Part shown: one piece after another, positions 1 through 7,276 of the stretch
How positions within the stretch are numbered: the stretch's first letter is position 1
Layout of the letters: each line of letters starts with the position of its first letter
IMG/VR virus record: IMGVR_UViG_3300050821_013102
Location: 1-45,865 of that record
Direction: 5' to 3' (one strand)
DNA length: 45,865 nucleotides
Source: a virus
Program-made: the position numbers and the translations under genes
The notes under the pieces: generated by a model
What the model was told of the DNA's origin: nothing
Database searches by the model: none
Seen by the model: the letters and a program-made list of their open reading frames with translations, nothing else

Positions 1-177
1 AGTGATCGGCCCCGATTGAATGATCGATGGCTGCTGGGCAAGTGCAAGCGTCACCGTGCAAAGTATAGTAAGAGCAGCGCTAAGGAAGCGAAAAACTGGC
101 TGCGGGACTTTCACCCGCACTGCGCTGGCTTTGGAGGCCGTGTGCGCTGGTAGGAAGACCCTAGGGAAGCGGATCAT
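1..177 (-). CDS. Partial exported protein with signal peptide (3' end outside window)
   Basis: An open frame of 59 codons runs off the left edge. Reading from ATG at 177, a basic stretch is followed by a hydrophobic segment (about residues 28-45, FLSAALTILCTVTLALA) ending in an Ala-x-Ala-like site before QQ. This is a typical Sec signal peptide. GTG codons at 120 and 114 are alternative starts that would give a shorter, more standard n-region. No strong ribosome site decides between them. The gene follows the 164-aa virion-type gene with a 17-nt overlap if ATG is used. After the cleavage site the sequence IIQSGPIT resembles the VLQSGNVT near the start of that upstream protein, so the two may be related. 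Function unknown. Confidence 0.5.
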   Translation of the reverse strand, partial: MIRFPRVFLPAHTASKASAVRVKVPQPVFRFLSAALTILCTVTLALAQQPSIIQSGPIT

Positions 178-655
178 AGAAAATAGAAACATTCGCGAAC
201 ACTCCTGCCCCTTGCGGGGTTTGCACGTGGAAAAACAGCACGGGGTCGGACAGCGCCATCGTATTTTGATTGTTGATTGTCAAAGTTTGCATGTTCCCAA
301 CCGTATCCGTCGTGGTCTGATTGACAGTTACCGCTGTCCCTCCTGACACCACTGGGACGCCTCCCCCTCCCGGCGTAGTGAAGACCCCAACAGTAGAAGT
401 AGTAAGGAGTCCGGTAGCCCCGGATATCATAATGGAGGAAACCCGATAGCGAGTGTATCCCAGCGGCAGAGGTAGGGAAATCGGTGTGTCGGTGTTGGGC
501 GAATTGAAGTTCACGGCCTGCGCCGTTGCGACAAACCGCCCGTAAACGGTAGAGAAAGTGATACCAGCGTCCTCGATTATACTATCGGTCACCCACGAGG
601 CTAGATGCCCTGGAGTTACATTGCCGCTTTGCAGCACGCCGTTCATGGTAGCCAC
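161..655 (-). CDS. Small virion-type protein, unknown function
   Basis: A 164-residue protein (GTG start at 655; ATG at 646 is an alternative preceded by AGGTGG). It has no signal peptide or membrane segment. It is rich in Thr, Val, Gly and Pro with alternating hydrophobic residues, as in beta-sandwich decoration or fibre proteins. The N-terminal LQSGNVTPGH motif is a pattern I associate with phage structural or tail-associated proteins, but no named family is assigned. It lies at the downstream end of the morphogenesis operon, directly after the membrane protein gene and 0 nt from its stop codon. Confidence 0.55.
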   Translation of the reverse strand: MATMNGVLQSGNVTPGHLASWVTDSIIEDAGITFSTVYGRFVATAQAVNFNSPNTDTPISLPLPLGYTRYRVSSIMISGATGLLTTSTVGVFTTPGGGGVPVVSGGTAVTVNQTTTDTVGNMQTLTINNQNTMALSDPVLFFHVQTPQGAGVFANVSIFYDPLP

Positions 656-937
656 CTATTTCCTTCGCACGATGATGTTTATCCCCGTCACAAAGATTGC
701 GTAAAAAACCAATACGCCGAGCTGCAACGGGTCCGGGTGCGGGATCACCGCGAGCGATAGCCAAAACACCGTCGCGCACGTTAAGAGCGTGAAAAGCGAG
801 GCGGCCGCGACTATTGCCTTCTGCGATAGCGCGCGCAGCGCCAACGCCAGCATAGCGGTCGCCGTGTCATTCGTGGGGGCCGGCGCCTGGGGAACTTCCT
901 CATCGACTACGGAGAATTGCCTATTCGGCTGGTTCAT
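656..937 (-). CDS. Small membrane protein, holin candidate
   Basis: A 93-residue protein with a polar N-terminus rich in Pro and Ala, then two hydrophobic segments at about residues 40-65 and 70-90. It ends in a basic tail (RRK). The size, two membrane spans and position after the virion genes fit a class II-like holin, which would form the membrane lesion for lysis. No endolysin is visible next to it, so this is a topological inference. The start overlaps the end of the preceding 87-aa gene by 17 nt. Confidence 0.45.
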   Translation of the reverse strand: MNQPNRQFSVVDEEVPQAPAPTNDTATAMLALALRALSQKAIVAAASLFTLLTCATVFWLSLAVIPHPDPLQLGVLVFYAIFVTGINIIVRRK

Positions 938-1184
938 TGCCGTTGGTCCTCTGATGAAAATCCACTGCGCCGACTAGGCCAGCCGCGCGAATCCGGTCGC
1001 GCATTTGGTCAAAACGCTCGGACGGCGGCTCTGGCTCGGCATCGACCGTTACCACCTTACGGTAATCGATAAGCGCCTGAAACGCCTTCATGCGCTCGTT
1101 CGGGTTCAGGTCTCCCGCGATAATATCGTTAGCGATCCGGCGTGCGGCCTCATCGATGAGCTCGTGCGTTGTCTTGTCGGTCAT
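921..1184 (-). CDS. Hypothetical small acidic helical protein
   Basis: An 87-residue protein starting at ATG 1184, with AGAGG six bases upstream. A TTG two codons earlier is a weaker alternative. It is predicted mostly helical, with a first half rich in Asp, Glu and Ala (DEAARRIANDIIAGDLN) and a second conserved-looking stretch (RFDQMRDRIRAAGL). No motif for a known family was recognised. It sits between the large ejection-type protein and the holin-like protein and could be a virion or lysis accessory protein. Confidence 0.5.
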   Translation of the reverse strand: MTDKTTHELIDEAARRIANDIIAGDLNPNERMKAFQALIDYRKVVTVDAEPEPPSERFDQMRDRIRAAGLVGAVDFHQRTNGNEPAE

Positions 1185-1186
1185 CG

Positions 1187-3565
1187 TCAACCTCTAAGCA
1201 GACTTCTCATCAATCTTATTTTTGCGTTATACGGCTCGTATTCGGGACCATTTACATCTACGCCATTTTTCCTAGATAAGTTTCTATCATAAAGGAGTTG
1301 GTTCAACCGAATTTGAAAATTCGGGTCGGCTGGGTCAATAACATCATCTTCGGCAATCTGATATGAGTCATTAGGTGCTGACTCGCTTCGCTTCCCAAAT
1401 CTATCCATGAACTCCTTCAATGACGGGTCCATCGGATTATTTAGATTAGCAGGCTCATTTTGTTTTGGCGGCTTATCAGTATATACCACTTTAGGAGTCC
1501 CCGCCGCTGCGGTTTGAAAGCGCCCTTCGGTCTCCGAGGGCTGCGCCTCGCTTCTTTTGCCTGGATTTTCCCTTGAGACCTCGCCTCCGGTATCCGCCGC
1601 TCCCGCCCCGCCGGCCAGCGCCGGCGCCACAACATCCTGTGTCGCGCGAGCAGCGCCCGCAGCCGGATTGACAAAGCTAACATCGCCAGCGGCAATGCGT
1701 CTGCCGATATCCGTATTGGCAAGGTCTGGTGAAAACAATATCTTGGCTATTTCTTCAGTAAATCTTGGGTCTGGTTTGTTGCCAATATCCCGGTACAACC
1801 TCCACATCTCCCCAACGGCGCGCAGTGGATTACCGTCAACGACAACGGCCTTGGCGATCTTGGCCGCGCTCATGGCACGGACACCAACATTCACGGCAGA
1901 GACATCCTCCGCTAGCTTTTCTATACTCTGCGATCCAGTGAGTAGGCGACTTTTGCTATAGTGCATCATTTGCTCTTTTTCGACGGAATCAATAAACTCA
2001 TTAAAGTCTTTTTCCGATTTGAAAAACGGCTCCATTTGTTTTTTCGACCACTCATTGCGAATGAGTGACCTTGACTCGTCGGAGTTCAATCCAGCCCTTT
2101 GCAACTTTTCTAGCACTTTATCCGCGAGTCCTAGTCGGGCAAACTCCTTATCACCCTCAGTAAGTCCTTTCACAAAATCTATATTTTCTTCAGGCTTGAC
2201 GGAAGGATCGAGCGCATGTGATCCCCGGCTCATGGCATCTAGCGATGCGGAATGTCCCGACCATGTCTCACGCGCCTTTTTATAGACACCCGACTTATCC
2301 AAACTCTCCAGCTCTTTGACATAGCTATCCCTCAGAGCAGCCCATGATCTACCCATCGCTGAGAGCCGACCAAACTTTGAAGCATCACGATCCCCCTGGA
2401 TCATGGCATCAAGCCCCTTCTTTGCCATGTCAAGGACGTACATATTTGGCACCCGCTGAATTTGGATATTTCCTTCTGCATCTAAATCTACGCCCATCTG
2501 TGTGGGATTGAATGGGCGATTTTCCGCGAGCGCAAGATTTCTCTCAATATGGTAACCCCTCGCCATTCCCTTTGCTATATCGCCATTTTTGAAAAACTCG
2601 TCTAGTCGGGGGCTCCAAATCCCTTGTAGTGCATCTGCCTGCTCGTAAAGAGGACTTGCGGCTGCTTCACGCGAACGAAGCAGCGCCTCTGTCGTCATGT
2701 GCATCGTCGGGCCGCTGAAAACATACTTATCGACATCGCGGGCGAGGCGATCGGGAGCCCCTTTATCGCGCATTTTCAAGAACATCTCGCCCATGTCCTG
2801 CCCTGGCCCTGGCGTTCTCATCACCCGACCGCCGAGCGAGTAGAGGCTGCGTTCGGCAAAATCCATAATAGTCATGGGTTTGCCTTTCTCGTTCGCGGCT
2901 CTCATCAGCTCCATCATATCCTTTGCGGTAGGAGCACCGTACTTGCTGCCATTTTCAATACGATTAAGTATAGCGGCAACAGCCTCATTTTCCATAAACT
3001 CAGGATTCTTACGAGCGAGGTATCGGCCTATGGCCTTGACGCCCTTCGACGCGACTTTGCCGCCGACACTAAGCCCAAAACCCAGAGCCAGACCCGTGCC
3101 GGATTGCCACTTTTTGGTTTCCCAAAATTCGCGCCCGGTCTGCCCTTCCGGGGTTGGCTGCAGCATGCCACCAATACCGCCGGCGGTGACGGCGCGCATC
3201 ATCGGCGTAATAATTCGAGGAGCATTCTTCGCGGCTGCGCCCGCCGCGCCCGCCGGACCGATCATGCTGCCAAGCAAATATCCGGGACTCATATCGTCCG
3301 TGGAAACACGAGCTTTCGGCTCTGTCTTAACGCCCTCGCCCTTAGCTTGAGCCGTAGGCGTTCCTATCCCCGTAGTCTCCTTTAGCAGTTGTGCGACTCC
3401 GGTCGCAGGAGCCGCTGCCCCCCGAACCAGTTCATCGCCAAAGGCAGGCTCCGCTGGAGGTAATTTTTCCGCTTCTGCCCGCTTGAAGGGCTTCGACGGA
3501 TCAAATGATCCACTTAATGTTTTATATGGTTTCGACGGGTCAAAAACGGGCTCTGGCTCTGCCAT
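1187..3565 (-). CDS. Large internal virion / ejection-type protein
   Basis: A 792-residue protein (ATG 3565 in a TGATG overlap with the upstream stop; GTG 3568 also possible). The N-terminus carries a tandem motif, FDPSKPYK then FDPSKPFK. Residues about 95-180 are rich in Gly and Ala, with hydrophobic runs (SMIGPAGAAGAAA, ALGFGLSVGGKVA) that could insert into a membrane. The middle (about 190-640) is long, charged and helical, and the tail is low complexity. It is the last and longest of three consecutive large helical genes, as in the internal-protein sets of P22 (gp7, gp20, gp16) and T7 (gp14-16). No lytic transglycosylase motif was recognised. The role in DNA ejection is inferred from position and composition. 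Confidence 0.5.
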   Translation of the reverse strand: MAEPEPVFDPSKPYKTLSGSFDPSKPFKRAEAEKLPPAEPAFGDELVRGAAAPATGVAQLLKETTGIGTPTAQAKGEGVKTEPKARVSTDDMSPGYLLGSMIGPAGAAGAAAKNAPRIITPMMRAVTAGGIGGMLQPTPEGQTGREFWETKKWQSGTGLALGFGLSVGGKVASKGVKAIGRYLARKNPEFMENEAVAAILNRIENGSKYGAPTAKDMMELMRAANEKGKPMTIMDFAERSLYSLGGRVMRTPGPGQDMGEMFLKMRDKGAPDRLARDVDKYVFSGPTMHMTTEALLRSREAAASPLYEQADALQGIWSPRLDEFFKNGDIAKGMARGYHIERNLALAENRPFNPTQMGVDLDAEGNIQIQRVPNMYVLDMAKKGLDAMIQGDRDASKFGRLSAMGRSWAALRDSYVKELESLDKSGVYKKARETWSGHSASLDAMSRGSHALDPSVKPEENIDFVKGLTEGDKEFARLGLADKVLEKLQRAGLNSDESRSLIRNEWSKKQMEPFFKSEKDFNEFIDSVEKEQMMHYSKSRLLTGSQSIEKLAEDVSAVNVGVRAMSAAKIAKAVVVDGNPLRAVGEMWRLYRDIGNKPDPRFTEEIAKILFSPDLANTDIGRRIAAGDVSFVNPAAGAARATQDVVAPALAGGAGAADTGGEVSRENPGKRSEAQPSETEGRFQTAAAGTPKVVYTDKPPKQNEPANLNNPMDPSLKEFMDRFGKRSESAPNDSYQIAEDDVIDPADPNFQIRLNQLLYDRNLSRKNGVDVNGPEYEPYNAKIRLMRSLLRG

Positions 3566-5307
3566 CACTTCACCAACTTCATCGAGCCATCCGGCTGCTT
3601 CTCAAAGATATGACCGTTCTGCTCTACTCTATCTGGAACTTCAGTACCCCCGACGCCCGGCTTAGAAGACGATGTGTCCTCCAGGAAGAGTCTAGTCTGA
3701 GGTTCGAGCATTTCGTTGAAGTCGCCCTCCGGCAGACCTGTGGAAACCATAAATTGCCTTTTAAGCCCCTTCAGTTGTCCGCCCAAGAGAATCTGAGTCG
3801 TGTGAATAGCACCATAAAGTTGTTGAGGAGAACGCGCTCTTTGGAATGAGTTAGCTGCTTCCTCGCGCTCTGCTCCGGTTCCAGCGCCGGAACCTACGAG
3901 AGCCTTCATTATTTCCGTTCCAACAATCTGCTTTGCGGCGTCAAAGTTGGTAGGGGCTTCTTTTCCTGTTTCCTCCGCCCATTGCTGAGCAATAGCATTG
4001 AACCGAGGTATGTCGCCGTTACGCAAGGCGTCGGTTAGTCTCTCCATCGTATCCAAGTGCATAACGACAACATTCAGTGACCTTATCGTGTCTCCACGCG
4101 GGCCACCCATGAAACGATTCTGCGCGGTTTTCTCAGTTGAATATCGCTGCCACTGACGCGCTCGGTCTTGGGCACTCTGGCCTTTATCCTCCAGCATTTG
4201 AGCCGCCCGCTCTTGAATCCTGCCCATAATTTGCCCGGCAAACTGCCGAGTTCCCAGATTTGTTGGCAACTTTCCAGTCGCGTTGAAAGTCTCGGCGGCA
4301 ATATTAATTGCCTTTTCAGACCATCCCAAGTCTTTCATTTTTTCTGGCGTTAATTCACCGACCGTCTTAGACGCAGAACTAACATCGGAAATAATTTTAT
4401 CGTGTGCCGCCGCTCGTTCATCTTCTGTAGCTTTCGGATGGTTAATATCCCATGCATCAATACGTCGAGTAGACTCGCGAGATACTACGCTGCCTGCGCG
4501 ACCAGGATGTTCTCCGTCCCTTATCCTTTTCTCAGTTTCCAACTGCATATCGAATTTCTTCTGTAAATCTCCCTTTTTGTACTCCTCGCTATCTTTCAAA
4601 GCATCCATACCCGCCTTACGGATGTTCAACTCGTCCGTGGCCTTTTGCACCTTCTCAGCAATTATCGGCATTTTCGCGATAATTTCCTCGACCTTATCGA
4701 AATACCCCGCGTCCATGAGGGCGATCATTCCCTGGTTGTCGTACTTAGCGGCAATGCCTCGCAAGTTTGCCTGATAGTTGGCAATGCTAGTGTGCGCTAA
4801 ATGCGCTATGTCCTGAATTTGCTGATGCTCCATGTTCATACGCTTAATCGCAAGATCACTATTCGACTTCCACGCCTCGAACGCCCTTTCGTAGTCGTCG
4901 GTTTTGTTTTGCTTAATGGCGTTCAGCGCAGCTCCGCCAGCCATCAGCGCACTGTTCATGGGACGGGCCGAAAAAGCGCTGCCGATCATGGCGGCAATAA
5001 AACCGGGGGAACCGAAGTCCTCCCACAGGGAGGTCTCGCGCTTTTGCAGCTCTTGTTGGGTATTCCACTGGTGGGGCAGTTCCTTGATCGTCGCGCCTTC
5101 CGCCTTGACCATGCTGTCCATGCGATCGAGATAGTCCTTGCCTAATCGGCCCTGTTGCCCAATCGCGCCCTCCAACTCCTTCTGTTGGTCATGGGCAGCC
5201 TTAGACAATCCCGCCTTAGCCTTCTCCGCCGCCGCCGCCGTGAGCGGAGTAGGGGCCGCAATGGCAGTCGCGGTATTGTCGGTAATAGGGGCGGGGGAAT
5301 CTGCCAT
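3565..5307 (-). CDS. Internal virion / ejection-type protein
   Basis: A 580-residue protein, strongly helical and charged through most of its length. It has a Gly/Ala-rich hydrophobic patch at about residues 100-125 (PGFIAAMIGSAFSA, NSALMAGGAALNAI). Long stretches look like coiled coil (about 130-260 and 360-500). The N-terminus is Ala/Thr/Pro-rich and the C-terminus ends in a short hydrophilic tail. It is the second of the three ejection-type genes and overlaps the next one as TGATG. The hydrophobic patch plus coiled coils fit a protein stored in the capsid and delivered with DNA, but no named family is assigned. Confidence 0.5.
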   Translation of the reverse strand: MADSPAPITDNTATAIAAPTPLTAAAAEKAKAGLSKAAHDQQKELEGAIGQQGRLGKDYLDRMDSMVKAEGATIKELPHQWNTQQELQKRETSLWEDFGSPGFIAAMIGSAFSARPMNSALMAGGAALNAIKQNKTDDYERAFEAWKSNSDLAIKRMNMEHQQIQDIAHLAHTSIANYQANLRGIAAKYDNQGMIALMDAGYFDKVEEIIAKMPIIAEKVQKATDELNIRKAGMDALKDSEEYKKGDLQKKFDMQLETEKRIRDGEHPGRAGSVVSRESTRRIDAWDINHPKATEDERAAAHDKIISDVSSASKTVGELTPEKMKDLGWSEKAINIAAETFNATGKLPTNLGTRQFAGQIMGRIQERAAQMLEDKGQSAQDRARQWQRYSTEKTAQNRFMGGPRGDTIRSLNVVVMHLDTMERLTDALRNGDIPRFNAIAQQWAEETGKEAPTNFDAAKQIVGTEIMKALVGSGAGTGAEREEAANSFQRARSPQQLYGAIHTTQILLGGQLKGLKRQFMVSTGLPEGDFNEMLEPQTRLFLEDTSSSKPGVGGTEVPDRVEQNGHIFEKQPDGSMKLVK

Positions 5308-5308
5308 T

Positions 5309-6664
5309 TTATCCCGTCGCCGATGCCGGTGTCAGTGTGAACTTCTGCGATCCGGGCAGAGCTGCCGAGAAGATGGAGAGAGACTTGGAGAATTCGGCAG
5401 CCTGTTGATTCTTCAGACCTTCCATAATGATTGGGATTTCAGCCGAAAGCTGCGTTGCGTTAAGGCCAGTGGAGAGCAATTGATTGGCCTGCTGTGTCAT
5501 TTGGTTGCCGGCGGTGAAGAGGGTGCTTTCGAGGTTGGCTTGCAAGGTCTGGGCCTGCAAGTCAGCGTTAGCGAGCTCTTGCGCGAGGGCTGAGTTCTGC
5601 TGCGGGTTAGTGGACTGTCCACGACTGGCGTATCCCGAAATGATCTGCGCCTTCATCGCATCGACTGTCTGTTTTATCTGCGCCTGGAATTCCGGGGGCA
5701 AGGTTCCGGTCGTAAGATATTTCTGCAAAAGCTCGCCGTTAGCGATCATCGGCGCCACGGCGGTTTGCAATTGCTGCGCCGCCTGAGCCGCATTGCCCGC
5801 CGCCGTTGCTTCTTGCTGCGATAATTTGGCCATTTGGTTTCTTTGCGCGATGGAGTTAGCGACCGTGAGCCCCATGCCGCCGATGCCGACGAGCGGAGCT
5901 ATGTCCTTGGCAAAGCCGCCCGCCGACTTGAGGGCGCCCATAATACCCCCAGGTTGGGCCGCGCCCCCCGCAGATTGCATACCCATTACCCCGCCGGCGT
6001 TGGGGTTAGCTGGTGTTGCTGCTTGGAATTCAGGCCCCTGCAACGGGGTGCTAGCCGCCGCTGGGTCGGCAGTATTCCACAGGCCCTGCGTCATACCCGG
6101 CGCACTGGGATCGAACGTCGTGGCAGGATCAATGCCGCCCATCCATGCCCCCAAGTCTGACGGTGGAGCAGCGCTTTCTCCCATTGCCTGAAAGCCGCCC
6201 GCCACCACATCATTCGGGGCCATGCCCAATCCCTGAAAGCCACCTGCCACCACAGCATTCGGGGTCATTGCCTGGGAGGCGTTTGCAGCCGGAGCCAAGG
6301 CATTAAGACTGGCGACCGGATCAGCAGTGGCAGCAGCAGGTCCGCCGGTGAATGACAAAGCGCCCCCTCCTGTATCCAGTGTTCCGGCATCCGCCCCGAG
6401 CGCCGCAATATCGCCCGCGCCTCCGAATGCCGCACCCAAGCTTGCCGGCGCCTCTGCACTTAAACCCGCCGCACCCGATAAACCTCCAGCAGCCTCGCCC
6501 ACCGTTGGAAGCAACGCGCTGCCGAGCAGCTCCGGCCCGAGAAGCGCCCCGCCAATCGGCAGAGCCAAAGCGCCGAGGGTCTCGGCGATTGCGGTCGGGC
6601 TGCCGAACAGGTCGTGGCCGAGATTGCCGAAGTTGCCTTTGAACAAATCAGAGAAGAACGACAT
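5309..6664 (-). CDS. Internal virion / ejection-type protein with Gly/Ala-rich half
   Basis: A 451-residue protein from ATG 6664, preceded by AGGAGTAGGGTG; GTG 6667 is less likely. Residues 1-60 contain a hydrophobic Gly/Ala/Leu segment. Residues 60-250 are low complexity (Gly, Ala, Pro), including a near-duplicated motif ending in PNAVVAGGFQGLG and PNDVVAGGFQAMG. Residues 255-275 form another hydrophobic patch. The last 170 residues are Gln/Ala-rich coiled coil. This resembles the smallest member of podovirus ejection-protein trios, and two larger helical proteins follow. The start context is an exact copy of that of the 42-aa frame upstream. Confidence 0.5.
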   Translation of the reverse strand: MSFFSDLFKGNFGNLGHDLFGSPTAIAETLGALALPIGGALLGPELLGSALLPTVGEAAGGLSGAAGLSAEAPASLGAAFGGAGDIAALGADAGTLDTGGGALSFTGGPAAATADPVASLNALAPAANASQAMTPNAVVAGGFQGLGMAPNDVVAGGFQAMGESAAPPSDLGAWMGGIDPATTFDPSAPGMTQGLWNTADPAAASTPLQGPEFQAATPANPNAGGVMGMQSAGGAAQPGGIMGALKSAGGFAKDIAPLVGIGGMGLTVANSIAQRNQMAKLSQQEATAAGNAAQAAQQLQTAVAPMIANGELLQKYLTTGTLPPEFQAQIKQTVDAMKAQIISGYASRGQSTNPQQNSALAQELANADLQAQTLQANLESTLFTAGNQMTQQANQLLSTGLNATQLSAEIPIIMEGLKNQQAAEFSKSLSIFSAALPGSQKFTLTPASATG

Positions 6665-6677
6665 CACCCTACTCCTA
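6659..6677. repeat. 19-bp direct repeat, copy 2
   Basis: Plus-strand CGACATCACCCTACTCCTA, identical to 6798-6816. On the minus strand it holds the ribosome site and start codon of the 451-aa virion gene. The copies are 139 bp apart. Confidence 0.85.
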
Positions 6678-6803
6678 CACCCATAAGAAGCCCCAGAGGG
6701 TGCCTCTCCAGTTTAACCGAAAGGAAACCGTCCGCTGAACACGTATCCACCAGCGGCCAGGAAACGGATTCCCGGTATGTCGTCGGATTTGAAAGTGCGA
6801 CAT
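6675..6803 (-). CDS. Possible 42-aa protein or duplication remnant
   Basis: A 42-codon frame starting at ATG 6803 in a TGATG overlap with the upstream gene and preceded by AGGAGTAGGGTG. It is unusually rich in Arg and Trp for a phage protein (GRWWIR, LNWRGTLWGFLWV). Its ribosome site and first codons lie in a 19-bp segment repeated at the start of the next gene. It may therefore be a sequence trapped between two copies of a duplicated start region rather than a functional gene. Confidence 0.3.
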   Translation of the reverse strand: MSHFQIRRHTGNPFPGRWWIRVQRTVSFRLNWRGTLWGFLWV

Positions 6804-6816
6804 CACCCTACTCCTA
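6798..6816. repeat. 19-bp direct repeat, copy 1
   Basis: Identical to 6659-6677. On the minus strand it contains the end of the 112-aa gene, the AGGAGTAGGGTG ribosome site and the ATG of the 42-aa frame. The pair suggests a short duplication or the insertion of about 120 bp between the two virion genes. Confidence 0.85.
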
Positions 6817-7141
6817 GAATCCCGCCCCACTTCCGATGCTCGTCGCCGTTGAGCTGTAGCCACTCCTGGAAGTCAGCCGGCTGAGACCAGTCTAGCGATA
6901 GAAGATCATAGCCTGAAGTGCCCAAGGCCGCATTAGCCTGATTGTGCATCACCTGATGCTGATAGAGCCAAAAGCCGAGGTCATTCGGGTCTATCGGGTC
7001 GAGCGGGTATTGCGTCAAGGTTTGTGTTTTTTGTGCCGCGATAGTCCTGATGATAGTGTAATGGATAGCAGCGTGGTTGAACGCCCATGCGTTCCACGAG
7101 TCTGAATCGTCGGGGAGCCTAAAGAGAAGCGGCAGTCCCAT
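6803..7141 (-). CDS. Hypothetical virion-cluster protein
   Basis: A 112-residue protein starting MGLPLLFRLPDD at ATG 7141, inside the end of the 51-aa gene. An in-frame ATG at 7177 would lengthen it but overlaps that gene more. It is rich in Trp, His, Gln and Asn (WNAWAFNHAAIHYTII, FWLYQHQVMHNQ), predicted helical, and has no recognised domain. It lies between the propeller-like protein and the ejection-type proteins, a position often held by small neck or tail assembly genes. Function not assigned. Confidence 0.6.
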   Translation of the reverse strand: MGLPLLFRLPDDSDSWNAWAFNHAAIHYTIIRTIAAQKTQTLTQYPLDPIDPNDLGFWLYQHQVMHNQANAALGTSGYDLLSLDWSQPADFQEWLQLNGDEHRKWGGILGVG

Positions 7142-7274
7142 TACCCTGTCTTTCCAAATCACGGATAATCCGAGCAAGAACGCGCTCTTCTCTCTCCGTT
7201 ATCGGCGGCAAACGGTACCAAGTACCTTTGATTTGCACGTATTGACTACCGTCTTTTACGGTGAGTACAGGCAT
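7119..7274 (-). CDS. Small hypothetical protein (51 aa)
   Basis: A short gene fills the gap after the 660-aa virion protein. ATG 7274 has GAGG six bases upstream. ATG 7280 (53 aa) overlaps the previous stop as ATGA and is also possible. The N-terminal half, VLTVKDGSQYVQIKGTWYRL, looks like a beta hairpin; the C-terminal half is charged and helical (TEREERVLARIIRDLERQ). It overlaps the start of the next gene. The tight overlaps on both sides and the good ribosome site support it as a real gene. Function unknown. Confidence 0.6.
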   Translation of the reverse strand: MPVLTVKDGSQYVQIKGTWYRLPPITEREERVLARIIRDLERQGNGTAASL

Positions 7275-7276
7275 CG

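Noticed and set aside
20-346. Plus-strand frame of 108 codons at the left edge
   Set aside because: It lies opposite two minus-strand genes and gives no plausible protein; the signal peptide frame on the minus strand is the better reading.
2699-3385. Plus-strand frames across the large ejection-type gene
   Set aside because: They are antisense to a well-packed gene with continuous overlaps to its neighbours and have no recognisable protein.
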